NCBI RefSeq assembly: GCF_028994805.1
Contig: NZ_JAJQQP010000007.1
Coordinates: 205,468 to 269,467 of the forward strand
Reading direction: 5' to 3'
DNA: 64,000 nt
Source of the DNA: Promicromonospora iranensis
Lineage (GTDB): Bacteria; Actinomycetota; Actinomycetes; Actinomycetales; Cellulomonadaceae
Both the position numbers and the translations under genes were made by a program. Below, in pieces: positions 1 through 8,688 of the stretch (the stretch's first letter is position 1; each line of letters begins with the position of its first letter). Below the pieces are notes generated by a model, which saw only the letters and a program-made list of their open reading frames with translations, was not told the DNA's origin and made no database searches.

Positions 1-713
1 GTCCATTCAACTCGGTCGAGTTCTCCCGTGGCGCTGACCGATAGCCCGCCTTCACCCGCGGTACGCACAATCGGGCCGACAGTGTTCTCCGCTCGGTTTG
101 CAATCCACAGCCAAATCGGCAAACCGATGGCACCGACGGCGTTCGGGTTACGCGAGGCTGCCGGTGGGGTGGAACCAATCTGGCCCATCGTGAGGTTCAT
201 CGATGCGACGGCACGCTGGGCGAGCTCTTCGGCGGAAGGCCCAACTGGCGCAGCTGGATCGGCAGACCAGTAGTACGAATGGCCTCGGCATGCCACCACA
301 TCACCGCCCGCTTCCGCACAGTGTCGTGGTGTGCACTCAAGGACGATCCCATCTCCCGGCTCGTGCCCCTCCCAAGCAGGGTCGCCTGCAGGAGGTTGCG
401 GGCTGGCGTTGCGCACGTAGCAATCGCCGTCCCACCCACCGTACTCGGTGCTACATGGAACTGCCTCGCCAAGGTCACGACATATCCGAGGGCCACCGCC
501 GCCGCCAGCATTTCCCTCGCCATCGTCTCCACCGTTGCCACTGCCGCCGCTGGATTCACACGGAACCTCGACTCCATCCGGCGTTGTCGCAGGTATACAT
601 TCGTCTGCAGCGGCCATTGGAATCGGCACGAGAGCGGCCAGCAAGATCACTGCCGTCGCCACTGAAGCGGCCAGAACACATCTAACGATATGGGTTCCTT
701 GTGAGGTCAGCAT
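1..713 (-). CDS. Secreted protein of unknown function, 3' end cut off by window edge
   Basis: The frame starts at ATG 713 and stays open to base 1, giving 237 residues with no stop, so this is the N-terminal part of a longer gene. Residues about 10-36 form a signal peptide (hydrophobic stretch ending near AAADEC). A Gly/Asn/Asp-rich linker follows, then a Cys-rich segment, then the motif GLPIWLWIAN with a preceding MNLTMGQIGSTPP. That arrangement is typical of actinobacterial secreted proteins encoded next to small secreted partners, and I know no function for it. The ATG overlaps the stop of the upstream gene by 7 nt (ATGCTGA), so the two are probably translationally coupled. The start and signal peptide are clear; the role is unknown. 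Confidence 0.72.
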   Translation of the reverse strand, partial: MLTSQGTHIVRCVLAASVATAVILLAALVPIPMAAADECIPATTPDGVEVPCESSGGSGNGGDDGEGNAGGGGGPRICRDLGEAVPCSTEYGGWDGDCYVRNASPQPPAGDPAWEGHEPGDGIVLECTPRHCAEAGGDVVACRGHSYYWSADPAAPVGPSAEELAQRAVASMNLTMGQIGSTPPAASRNPNAVGAIGLPIWLWIANRAENTVGPIVRTAGEGGLSVSATGELDRVEW

Positions 714-1378
714 GCCTGCTCCGGGTGTGGGCTCTGTGCGTTTACCGTCCAATAACTATCCGGCCCTTGATGCCGCATCACATAGTCGAATAGGTATCGA
801 GTCGGCGCACCTTCCGCGCGCGGAATCTTCTGGCCGTTTGCGGCAAATGTTTGCACGTCACCAAAGTCCACGCAAGCGTTGATATGAACCTCTTCATTGG
901 CGACATCCGATTCCTTGTAGTCGGTCACGCTCATTGACTCAACCGATGCCGCGCCGGTCGTGTAATCGCCAGTCTCGGCAGATTCCGTATACACATCTCG
1001 AAGCGAAGCACGCAGGGCTGGGTGTCCCCAGAAAGGCCGAAGTTTCGTATCCCAGTCCTCGTACCCATTGTTAGCGACCGCCGCCGTCGTTTCGTAGTAC
1101 TCCACGAGCCGCGCCTTAGCGTCTGCGATGTTCTGGGCCCTGATCTGCGCCGGCGTTGTCGGCTCGGCTGACGGCACGAGAGTCGGGGACGGCGAAGCCG
1201 ACGGGCTCTTCGGCGCCGAGACCGATGCTGAGGGAGAGCCCGGACCAGGCATCGCACCTTGGACCGTCTCCGGCTCGAACACACCCGAGCGCACGACCGC
1301 GAACCCGGCTACCGCAATGACTGCGACTCCGATGAGGACGGCGATGGTGCGCGTGGGCGTGATGGCGGACGAGACCAT
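707..1378 (-). CDS. Membrane-anchored exported protein, unknown function
   Basis: 223 residues. ATG 1378 has an AGGGAG ribosome site about 8 nt upstream. Residues 10-30 are a single hydrophobic segment without a lipobox, followed by a Ser/Pro-rich stalk (about 45-75) and a folded domain (about 80-223) with YYETTAAVANNGYEDW and a C-terminal Cys. Layout and size resemble NTF2-like exported domains, but I cannot assign a family. It overlaps the next secreted gene by 7 nt. The module mirrors the lipoprotein plus PKD-protein pair at 2.2-3.75 kb, which suggests two versions of the same kind of cassette. Function unknown. Confidence 0.7.
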   Translation of the reverse strand: MVSSAITPTRTIAVLIGVAVIAVAGFAVVRSGVFEPETVQGAMPGPGSPSASVSAPKSPSASPSPTLVPSAEPTTPAQIRAQNIADAKARLVEYYETTAAVANNGYEDWDTKLRPFWGHPALRASLRDVYTESAETGDYTTGAASVESMSVTDYKESDVANEEVHINACVDFGDVQTFAANGQKIPRAEGAPTRYLFDYVMRHQGPDSYWTVNAQSPHPEQAC

Positions 1379-1689
1379 CCGGCGACTCCCTCAACTTCGG
1401 GCAGAACTCAGTGAACACGGCCGTAAGCAAGGGTGCGCTATATCCGTCTTCCCGGCAAGGCGCTCCTGTGATAATTCACAACATCCAGCCAACGGTAGCC
1501 ATGGCCAGGCCTGCAACACGTCATGCACTGGCACTGACCGCCGTTCTCGGCTATACCGCTTCGTTGCATATACGCAACTCGGGTGGCGGATGCTGTGATC
1601 CCTCTACAGGCTTAGGTCATGAGCAATTTCACCCGATCTGATGCCCAGAATCTCGCCGGTCGTGTCATCGCGTTCGCGAGGGCCGAACG
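1379..1689. other. Intergenic region between divergent genes
   Basis: 311 bases separating a minus-strand exported protein from a plus-strand PDDEXK-like gene. It should hold both promoters. I see no convincing -35/-10 pair, long repeat or RNA gene. GC is lower than in the core genes. Confidence 0.4.
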
Positions 1690-2217
1690 ATGAGCTTCTT
1701 CCAGCGCACAGAGGACTTCCGGCCCGAGGGGTTCGAGGACGTGGTCGGCGAACTCGTCGACTCGATTCGACGCTCGTTCACGGGCATAGTGGTGGACCAC
1801 CTTGAGGACCTGCTCGCCACCCCAGATCGCCACATGTGCCTGGTGGACCGCCACGTGAGTCTCACGGAGAACGACCGGGACTACACGATCGACCTGCTCC
1901 TCTTCCACGTGACCCAGATGCGCTACATCGCCATCCAAGTCCAGGCCGGCCGGTTCGACCCTGCCCTCGTTGCACGCGCCCGCTACACCCTTGGCCTGGT
2001 GGATGACCTGGTCCGCGCACCCGAGGTTCACGGTCCGACAGTCGGCATTCTGCTCTGCACCGACGCTGCGGCTGACCAGCAGCCGGGCCCCGTGGCGATC
2101 ACCCTCTACGACGAGGTCGCACCCGCAGAGCGGACCGGACTCCCGCTTTCACTGGAGCTCACGGCGCTCATAGACCGCTGCCTAGACACGGCTGGGGCGA
2201 CACCAAAGACGCCCTAA
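1690..2217 (+). CDS. PDDEXK nuclease-like protein (DUF1016/YhcG C-terminal type), probably catalytically dead
   Basis: 175 residues; ATG preceded by GAGGG at about 8 nt. The central part matches the YhcG/DUF1016 C-terminal nuclease fold as I know it: DYTIDLLLFHVTQMRYIAIQ corresponds to the usual dyxIDLLlyH...vvIELK, and later LVDDLVRAPEVHGPTVGILL matches the conserved vDd.vr.p...tiGilLc. The Asp of IDLL is kept, but the family's E-x-K is replaced: the IELKIG position reads IQVQAG, so Glu and Lys are both Gln. The long N-terminal half of a full YhcG is absent. This is an orphan, possibly a decayed or repurposed DNA-binding remnant. Its stop faces the PKD gene, 26 bp away. Confidence 0.65.
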   Translation: MSFFQRTEDFRPEGFEDVVGELVDSIRRSFTGIVVDHLEDLLATPDRHMCLVDRHVSLTENDRDYTIDLLLFHVTQMRYIAIQVQAGRFDPALVARARYTLGLVDDLVRAPEVHGPTVGILLCTDAAADQQPGPVAITLYDEVAPAERTGLPLSLELTALIDRCLDTAGATPKTP

Positions 2218-2243
2218 GGCATAAGCGCAAAGCGACGATCGGG

Positions 2244-3146
2244 TCAGCCGCCGTACAGGTCCTCCACCAGACGCGCTCTCGCTTCCAAGATCTCCAGGCT
2301 GCCCGACGACGACACCGTGGTCCCCTCTCCCGCAACGTCATGCCAGGTCGGTTCACCGGCCAACCGAAACTGGCCATGCCATGTGGTGGTGAGCGAGATG
2401 GTCACCGCGCCCTGCTTCACGTAGGCGTGAGCGACCGTGTGCGCCGGGTATGGAGCACCAGGGTCGGTGGTGACCAAAGGTGCCGATCCGTCGCCGAAGT
2501 CCCACGAGTAGCTGCTAGGCACAGCCCTGATGTCGACGGGTATGCCGAACAGACTAGTACTCATTGTGCGGGGCTGGCTTTCAGTGAAGGCAATCGTGTC
2601 GACGTTGACAAGGGTCCATCCGTCCGGCGGCTGCACGTTCACCTCAGACGGCGCGATCTGCATCTCCTGGAACGCACGAGCCGCCGCCGCTGGTAGATCG
2701 ACCTGTTGGCGACGCTCCGCCAGGCAGGACTCCTCCTCGACCAGCGCGGCATCCGACCAGCCGTCCCCCTGGCGTCGCTGCTCGAACAGGGCGCCGACCG
2801 GCTGTTCGTCGTCCTCACACTCGATGCCGGCGTAGGCGAGCTGATGGCCCTCGTCGCAAGATTCGGCGAACGCGGTAGCACCGCCGAGGTCGCGGAGGAA
2901 GCACATCGCGGGAGTGACGCGCCACTGGCGCACGGGCGATGCGGGCGTTAGCGAGTCACCGCCTGCCGCCGAGTTACGCGCCGCTGGGGTTCCAGCGGCC
3001 TGGAGCTGCGCTTCTATGGTGATCGATTGCTTTTCAGCACGACCGCCAATCGTAGGATGGTCCGCTGTCGCAGCAGCCGGTGGTGTCGCGCTGAAGACAG
3101 CTACAACGAAGATCGTCGATACGAGCGCTGACGTTCGGGTTGGCAT
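2244..3146 (-). CDS. Secreted PKD-domain protein
   Basis: 300 residues from ATG 3146, chosen because MPTRTSALVSTIFVVAVFSA begins a clean signal peptide with Ala-rich cleavage region and has CAGGGA upstream; the longer in-frame start at 3269 would bury this signal. The mature protein has a Cys-containing middle region, then a PKD-like beta-sandwich near the C-terminus (WDFGDGSAPLVTTDPGAPYP followed by HTVAHAYVKQGAVTISLTTT). PKD domains usually mediate extracellular protein or sugar contact. It lies 4 bp after the true stop of the frameshifted lipoprotein gene and is likely co-transcribed with it. Ligand and role unknown. Confidence 0.72.
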   Translation of the reverse strand: MPTRTSALVSTIFVVAVFSATPPAAATADHPTIGGRAEKQSITIEAQLQAAGTPAARNSAAGGDSLTPASPVRQWRVTPAMCFLRDLGGATAFAESCDEGHQLAYAGIECEDDEQPVGALFEQRRQGDGWSDAALVEEESCLAERRQQVDLPAAAARAFQEMQIAPSEVNVQPPDGWTLVNVDTIAFTESQPRTMSTSLFGIPVDIRAVPSSYSWDFGDGSAPLVTTDPGAPYPAHTVAHAYVKQGAVTISLTTTWHGQFRLAGEPTWHDVAGEGTTVSSSGSLEILEARARLVEDLYGG

Positions 3147-3150
3147 GGCG

Positions 3151-3751
3151 CTATGTCCCTGGAGCTGATGCGATCTCGACGACCACCCACGAACCAGCCC
3201 GTCGACCCATTTCGACACGCACTTCAGAGGTAGACGACTCCGCCGAAGAGATCTCGTTGCCAGTGTCATCGGTGACCATCGACGCCTCTTGTTGGATCGA
3301 CATGTCTACGGGGTAGATACCAGTGAGTGCGTCTCGCGCGTAGCTCACCAGGATCATCCCCCTTTGCTTCGCCCCCCCGATAGGTCTGGTCATTCGCTTG
3401 GAAGCTGGCGATGTCCTCAAGCGCGTCATCGCAAAACCCACAAGCCCGATGCGACATCGCCTCGAACTCCTCGGTATCACCAGTAGCCATCACATACGGG
3501 TAGAGCTCGATGAAGTACTCCGCCGCCGCAGCCGCACCCTCCGCGTCGTCACGCTCCATCGCGTCCGGACGCTCCGGCTTGGTCGGCGCCGACGGGGACG
3601 GGCTCGCGGACACCGCGGGCGTCGAATTCCCAGACGAATCCTCTGTCGATGAAGCGGTCACCTCAGGATCCGGGCTCGAACCCGTGCAGCCAGACAAGGT
3701 CAGTCCGACCGCCACGAACAGCCCCGCAACACGCATCGCCGCGCCATCCAT
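3151..3751 (-). pseudogene. DUF6318-type lipoprotein, interrupted by a one-base frameshift
   Basis: Start ATG 3751 has a GGGGG-rich ribosome site and gives MDGAAMRVAGLFVAVGLTLS followed by GC, a lipobox (LSGC), then a Ser/Thr-rich linker and a domain with RPDAMERDDAEGAAAAAEYF, ELYPYVMATGDTEEFEAMSH and CGFC, the pattern I associate with DUF6318 lipoproteins. The frame then leaves the family pattern and stops at 3266. The expected C-terminal half (DALTGIYPVDMS through VEMGRRAGSWVVVEIA) continues in the next frame and stops at 3151. Removing one base from the C7 tract at 3372-3378 (G7 on the coding strand) joins both halves into about 199 residues. This may be a sequencing error, a true null or a phase-variable switch. 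Confidence 0.7.
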
Positions 3752-4089
3752 GTACGCCCCCTTGCCGCTCACGCCCCACCGTTGCGTATCCGCAACAGTG
3801 GGGAATGACGCTAGCCGGGCTAGCACGATCCGGAAAGTGGGTGCTGTGGATAACCGGTCTCAACAAGCTCGACCAGCGGGCGGAACAGCCTCGCCATGCG
3901 GAAACATCCGGGCGATCCCACCGAAACCTCCGGCCCTTTTCCGTCCGCGCCAAGCCGATCGAAGGCAAGGTCCACATACCTGGCACAGCGGGAAAGAGAG
4001 ACTGGGCCGGCGGTTGTACGGATCGAGCCTGTCGGGATGAAGGTCTCGACAGGCTCGATCAGCGGTGAGCGGTTTGACCAGCGACGAGG
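3752..4089. other. Intergenic region with repeat hairpin
   Basis: 338 bases between the lipoprotein gene and the end of the Tad operon. They contain a 14-bp perfect inverted repeat at 4021-4060 and, at 3858-3884, a related single-arm sequence (GGTCTCAACAAGCTCGACCA). I see no gene in either strand. Confidence 0.5.
4021..4060. repeat. REP-like palindrome, GATCGAGCCTGTCG arms
   Basis: Arm 4021-4034 pairs perfectly with 4047-4060 over 14 bp, loop 12 nt. There is no T-run on either side. The arm sequence (CTCGACAGGCTCGATC) recurs in degenerate form near 3858-3884. This suggests a dispersed intergenic repeat more than a simple terminator, though it may stop the Tad operon transcript. Confidence 0.6.
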
Positions 4090-7000
4090 TCAGCCCCGCG
4101 ACGACCGGCCCGCGTCCGCTTCGCGACGGCGGTCCTGCTCGTCCACCTGCGCCAACAGCTCCTCGGTGTCCGGCTCGGGCTCCATGGCGAGCTGCTCCAG
4201 GTGGTCGCGCAGGCGGTCGACGAGCCGGCCCACCGCGTCCCGCCGTCCGGAGGCGATCTCCGCCCGGATCCCGTTGCGCCACGAGCGCTCGTCCACAGGG
4301 TCGGCGAGCCGGCCGACCTGCGACGCGTGCCGCGCCATCGCCACGTCGCCCGCCAGCAGCGCGCGGCGCGCGACCTCGTGCGACACGTCCACGACGCCCG
4401 ACGAGATCGTGTGCATCAGCTGCTCCGCCCACACGTACTTGCGCAGCGCCACACCCTCGAACGGCCGGCCCCGCACCAGGTCCAGGGCAGCGAGCAGGTC
4501 CGACGTCGGGGTCTGGGTGAGGTCGGGACCGACCAGGTCGCAGAAGATGTGCCAGTCGGTCCTGACCCCGCGCAGCCGGTATCCGGCGGACTCGAGGTCG
4601 GCCTGTCCACCGTCGTCCGCCGACCAGTAGCGCGGCAGGTACTCGAAGCCGTTCTCGTCCGTCCCCAGCCAGCGCCGCGCCCGCGAGACCGCCGAGCGCC
4701 GGGTGGCGAGATTCGGCTCGCGCGACGGCCACAGGGCCTTCGAGATGTCCGAACCGCGCGAGCCAGGGTTGAACGCCAGGAACGCGATCAGCTCGGTCGC
4801 CTGCCGCTGGTGTGTGGACGGCAGCTCGACACCCGTCGTCCCGGCCAGCTCCACGCTACCCAGCACGCGCACGATCGGCGCCTCGACGACCTGCGGGGTC
4901 CCGACGGGCTCGGCCCGCGGGGACTGCGGGTCGGGGACCACCGGCGTACCCAGCGGCGGCGTCGCGACGCTCACCGCCGCACTCGCCCACGGCGAGAACC
5001 TCTCGGGCTGCCTCGGCGCCGAACCACCGCCGTTGCCGTTGCCCCCGTTGCCGTTACCCCCGTTACCCGTCCCAAAGCTGGGCGACGGCGCAGGACCGTC
5101 CGACTCACCGACCGCCATGTCAGAATCCGCGGCACCGGCGCGGACAACATCCATCGGGATCTCCTCCAGCGTCGGTTCGGTGCGGTCGATCGAACGGCTC
5201 CAGCTGGGGCCGGGTGCGGTCTCGGGTTCGGCCAGCAAGGCCAGGGCTCGTGCGTAGGTGGTGGCGTCGAGCTGCTGCGGACGCACCGCGATATAGGCGG
5301 GCATGAGGATGCCGCGGGTGGTGTCGCCGTTGGTGAGCTCGCCGGTCAGGTCGAGCACCCAGTCGCCCACCTCCGCGCTGGAGGTCACCGCGGCGATTCC
5401 CACACCCGGGACCCGTTCCACCAGGCTCTCGAGCTTGGCGCGCTCGACCAGGCCGAGCTGCTCTCCCACGAGCAGGATCTCCGGCGTCCAGGCGTCCGTC
5501 GCCAGCCCTCGACCACGCGCATCGGCGACGGAGGTGGCGCCCACCTGGGCGAGCGTCCGGTCGACGTCGGCCGCGCGGGCCTCCAGCTCGCGGATGATGC
5601 CCGCGAGGCTGGAGACGTGCCGGACCCGTCCGGTGTCGACCACGCCCGGCAGCTCACCGAGCGCACCGACCACGGTGACCTGCAGGTCGTCGGCCCAGAG
5701 GCTGGTTGCCAGCTCGACCGCGAGCGCCGCGAGCGTCGCCTGCGCGGCGGCGTCCGTGCCGCGGATGTCGAGGCACGCGAGGTTCTCGAGGTCGAGCATG
5801 AGGTGCGTGTCCTCGTCGTCGTGGCCGACGGTGACGAGGGCCGGGTAGGGCGCTTCGCCGTCGTCGCCCTCGACGGGCTCGATGACCGAGCCGACCTGGG
5901 CCGTGGCGTCGGCGTCGCCCGCCGCGAGCTGCCAGACGAACCGGTCGGTGGTGCTGGCCCAGGGCTCGGGCAGGTCTGCCGCGCGCTCGAGGTAGAGCTC
6001 GACGAACTCGCCGCTCTTCAGCCGCGCGACGCGTACACCCGGCAGGGGGAGGCCTCGTTCGCGGTGCCACCGGGCGAGGCTGCGGAGTGCGCGGTCGACC
6101 TGGCTGCGGCCGAAGGGGTCCTCGACCGTCCGCAGGTCGCGCTCGAGCATGCCCGCGGGGGTGTCCGGTCCCGGCACGACGACGGTCTCACCGGGTGCCC
6201 GGCCCTTGTGCACGCGCCGCCGCTTCACGGCGACCAGCGCGATCAGTCCCGCTGCGAGCAGCCCGCCGACGCCGGCCGCCGTGCGGATCCCTACCGCTTC
6301 GCCGATGTCGTCGACGACGTCGGACACGACCCCGGACGCCGAGTCGAGGAGCGACGTGCCGTCGTCGGCGACCGTGGCCGCTGCTCCGGCGGTCGCCGTG
6401 GGGCGTGCGGTGGTGACACCTGCCACGTCGACCGGTGCGGCCGCCGGGTCGGCGGTGGAGGCCGTGCCTGTCCCCGAGCTCTCCACGGGCGCCACGGCCT
6501 CGACCGGCGGAGATGTCTCCACGGCGACCTCAGGTGCGCTGTCGCCGACGACCGGCTCGTCCCCTGCGAGCTCGTCGGGGAGCACCTCCTCGGTGACGGC
6601 GCCGCCCACGGAGGTGGCGCTCACGTCGGAGTCGGGCACGGGAGCCTGTTCCTCGGCAGGGCTCTCGGCGCGGCTCGCGGCCGGCTGCTCACGGTCCGAC
6701 GCCGGGTCGCTGCCCCACGTGGTGCCGCTGCCGGACGCGGTCTCCGCGACGGAGGGATCGTCCTGCGGCAGGAGCTCGTCGGCGATCAGGTTCTCACCGG
6801 GGATCGATTCCCCCGGCACACGCCCCTGCGGGGCGGACTGGTCCGCCCCGAGGTCGAGCTCGTCCCGGAGGTCCTCAGGAGTGACCTCGTCGAACTGGGG
6901 CCCGGTCGTCTCCTGCGGTGCGGGCGGGGCCTGCGGGACGAGGTTTCCCTCCGCCGTCTTCTCGGGTGCCGGTTCCTGGGTCCCTGGTTTGCCGATACCG

Positions 7001-8688
7001 GCGGCTCCGGTGCCGGCGTCGGCGGGGTCGGGCTTGTCGGTGCCCTCCCGTTCGGATCCGCTCTGCCCAGCATTGCCCTGCCCGGCTCCGTCCCGGTCCC
7101 CGCCGGGCGCCTTGGGCCCCGCGTTCTGGCCGGCCCGGTTCGGCTGCTCGGTGGCCGGCGCCCCGCCGGCCGGCTGCTCGTCCGAGGGTGCTCCGGCCTC
7201 GCCACCCGGCTCCACGACGTCGTTCCCCGCGCCGCCCGGCTCCTGGATGTCCTCCGGCTCGACCTCGACGGCGCCCTCCGGCGTCGCCTCGGTGGTCGGT
7301 GCGGACCGCTCGGGCTTCTCGGCCTCGGTCTGCTCCCGCTCGGGCCGCACGGGGGCCGGCGGGTCCGTCTTCTGGGGCAGCCCGGCGGCACCGGCGGCGG
7401 ACTCCGCGGCGCCCGACTCGTCGGCCCGCGCACCCTCCGGTGCCGGTTCCGACTCAGACTCCGCAGGCCCCGCCGACTCGCCCGGCTCATCGGCCCCCTC
7501 ATCGGCCCCCTGGTCGTCCGGCTGGTCAGCCTGATCGCCCTGCTCAGTTCCCTGCTTGTCATCCCGCTCGCCGGCACCGGGCGAGCGCTGCTCCGCGTCG
7601 TCGGCCCGCGAACCGCCGTTCCCGGCGTCCGACGTCGGCTCTCCCGCGCCCGGGACCGTCACGGTCCAGCCCGGAAGGATCAGGTCCGGATCCGTGAGCC
7701 GAGCACCGCCCGGCTGCTCGGTGGTTCGTGACGCCTCGAAGACCTCCGGGTACTTGGTCCCGTCGCCGAGCTCCTCCTCGGCGATGCCCCAGAGCGTGTC
7801 ACCTGACTCGACGACGACCTCGGCGGACGACGCCGCGCCGCGCTTGTGCACGTCGACGGTGCCGTCCGGGTCGTCGCCGACCTGGCCGACGGAGGTCGGC
7901 GCGACCCCGGTGTCGACCGGAGCAGCATCCGCCGGCAGCCTCAGGACCCAGCCCGGCTCGATCCAGTTCCCGGCGTCGAGCGCGCCGCCGTCCGCCTGTG
8001 GCACGCCGTAGTTGAGGTCGGCGATCTGCTTGAACCGCGCGCCGTCGCCGAGGGTCTGCTCGGCGATCCGCCACAGCGAGTCACCCGGCTGCACCGTATA
8101 GGTGGCCGACGGCGCCTCGTCGGCCCGGGCACGCTCCCCCACCTTCTCGCCAGCACCAGTACCAGCAGCAGCGTCGGCGACCACCGCGGCACCGGGCGTG
8201 ACCGGTGCGGACACGGCGGTCCCGCCCGCGCCGGTCTCGAGCGGCGTCGTCGCGGCCACCGCAGGCGCCACCGACGGGGCGGCGACCAGCATCGTGATCA
8301 CCGCGCCGACCAGTACGGCCGCGGCACGCTGCTGCGCCCCCAGCCCGCGCACGTGCGGCGACCGACGTCCGCGCAGCGCCGCGATCACCTCGACCACCAC
8401 GGCGAGGGCGAACGTCATCCACGCGATCCAGCCGACGATCTTGATCAGCCCGATCAGGACGGAGCCGGTCACGTCAGGGCTGGTCAGCACCGAGATGACC
8501 CGGTTCAGGCTGACCGGTCCCGTCCACACGGGCCCGCCGAAGATCCACAACCCGACCGGGATCCCGACGACGAGCGCGATCAGGAGCAGCGCCGCGCCGA
8601 GCCCTCTCGCCACGCGTGCGCCCGTGCCCTGCCGCGGTCCGCCGGGCTCGCCCGTCGCCGCTCGGCCCTGGACTGTCGAGGTACTCAT
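4090..8688 (-). CDS. Membrane LysM-BTAD regulator, last gene of the Tad operon
   Basis: 1532 residues; ATG 8688 has AGGAGG 7 nt upstream and overlaps the previous stop by 1 nt (TGATG). Three hydrophobic segments lie in the first 150 residues, then LysM domains at about 196-251 (VQPGDSLWRIAEQTLGDGAR) and 289-345 (VESGDTLWGIAEEELGDG). A very acidic, Pro/Glu-rich disordered region (about 350-790) follows, then a membrane segment at 802-826 ending KRRR. The C-terminal part carries a Gly/Asn repeat (about 1203-1219), a winged-helix domain (about 1270-1370, VRVLGSVELAG) and a BTAD helical domain to about 1515. Inferred topology: LysM outside on peptidoglycan, DNA-binding BTAD inside. Such a protein could couple wall state or pilus assembly to transcription. 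The domains are clear; the signalling role is inference. Confidence 0.85.
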   Translation of the reverse strand: MSTSTVQGRAATGEPGGPRQGTGARVARGLGAALLLIALVVGIPVGLWIFGGPVWTGPVSLNRVISVLTSPDVTGSVLIGLIKIVGWIAWMTFALAVVVEVIAALRGRRSPHVRGLGAQQRAAAVLVGAVITMLVAAPSVAPAVAATTPLETGAGGTAVSAPVTPGAAVVADAAAGTGAGEKVGERARADEAPSATYTVQPGDSLWRIAEQTLGDGARFKQIADLNYGVPQADGGALDAGNWIEPGWVLRLPADAAPVDTGVAPTSVGQVGDDPDGTVDVHKRGAASSAEVVVESGDTLWGIAEEELGDGTKYPEVFEASRTTEQPGGARLTDPDLILPGWTVTVPGAGEPTSDAGNGGSRADDAEQRSPGAGERDDKQGTEQGDQADQPDDQGADEGADEPGESAGPAESESEPAPEGARADESGAAESAAGAAGLPQKTDPPAPVRPEREQTEAEKPERSAPTTEATPEGAVEVEPEDIQEPGGAGNDVVEPGGEAGAPSDEQPAGGAPATEQPNRAGQNAGPKAPGGDRDGAGQGNAGQSGSEREGTDKPDPADAGTGAAGIGKPGTQEPAPEKTAEGNLVPQAPPAPQETTGPQFDEVTPEDLRDELDLGADQSAPQGRVPGESIPGENLIADELLPQDDPSVAETASGSGTTWGSDPASDREQPAASRAESPAEEQAPVPDSDVSATSVGGAVTEEVLPDELAGDEPVVGDSAPEVAVETSPPVEAVAPVESSGTGTASTADPAAAPVDVAGVTTARPTATAGAAATVADDGTSLLDSASGVVSDVVDDIGEAVGIRTAAGVGGLLAAGLIALVAVKRRRVHKGRAPGETVVVPGPDTPAGMLERDLRTVEDPFGRSQVDRALRSLARWHRERGLPLPGVRVARLKSGEFVELYLERAADLPEPWASTTDRFVWQLAAGDADATAQVGSVIEPVEGDDGEAPYPALVTVGHDDEDTHLMLDLENLACLDIRGTDAAAQATLAALAVELATSLWADDLQVTVVGALGELPGVVDTGRVRHVSSLAGIIRELEARAADVDRTLAQVGATSVADARGRGLATDAWTPEILLVGEQLGLVERAKLESLVERVPGVGIAAVTSSAEVGDWVLDLTGELTNGDTTRGILMPAYIAVRPQQLDATTYARALALLAEPETAPGPSWSRSIDRTEPTLEEIPMDVVRAGAADSDMAVGESDGPAPSPSFGTGNGGNGNGGNGNGGGSAPRQPERFSPWASAAVSVATPPLGTPVVPDPQSPRAEPVGTPQVVEAPIVRVLGSVELAGTTGVELPSTHQRQATELIAFLAFNPGSRGSDISKALWPSREPNLATRRSAVSRARRWLGTDENGFEYLPRYWSADDGGQADLESAGYRLRGVRTDWHIFCDLVGPDLTQTPTSDLLAALDLVRGRPFEGVALRKYVWAEQLMHTISSGVVDVSHEVARRALLAGDVAMARHASQVGRLADPVDERSWRNGIRAEIASGRRDAVGRLVDRLRDHLEQLAMEPEPDTEELLAQVDEQDRRREADAGRSSRG

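Noticed and set aside
5028-5075. GN-rich repeat in the LysM-BTAD gene as a possible CRISPR or mobile repeat
   Set aside because: It is an in-frame low-complexity linker (GGNGNGG) without spacers.
6149-7534. 461-codon plus-strand open frame opposite the LysM-BTAD gene
   Set aside because: Low-complexity Ser/Pro/Ala translation in antisense to a domain-supported gene, no ribosome site; a GC-rich shadow.
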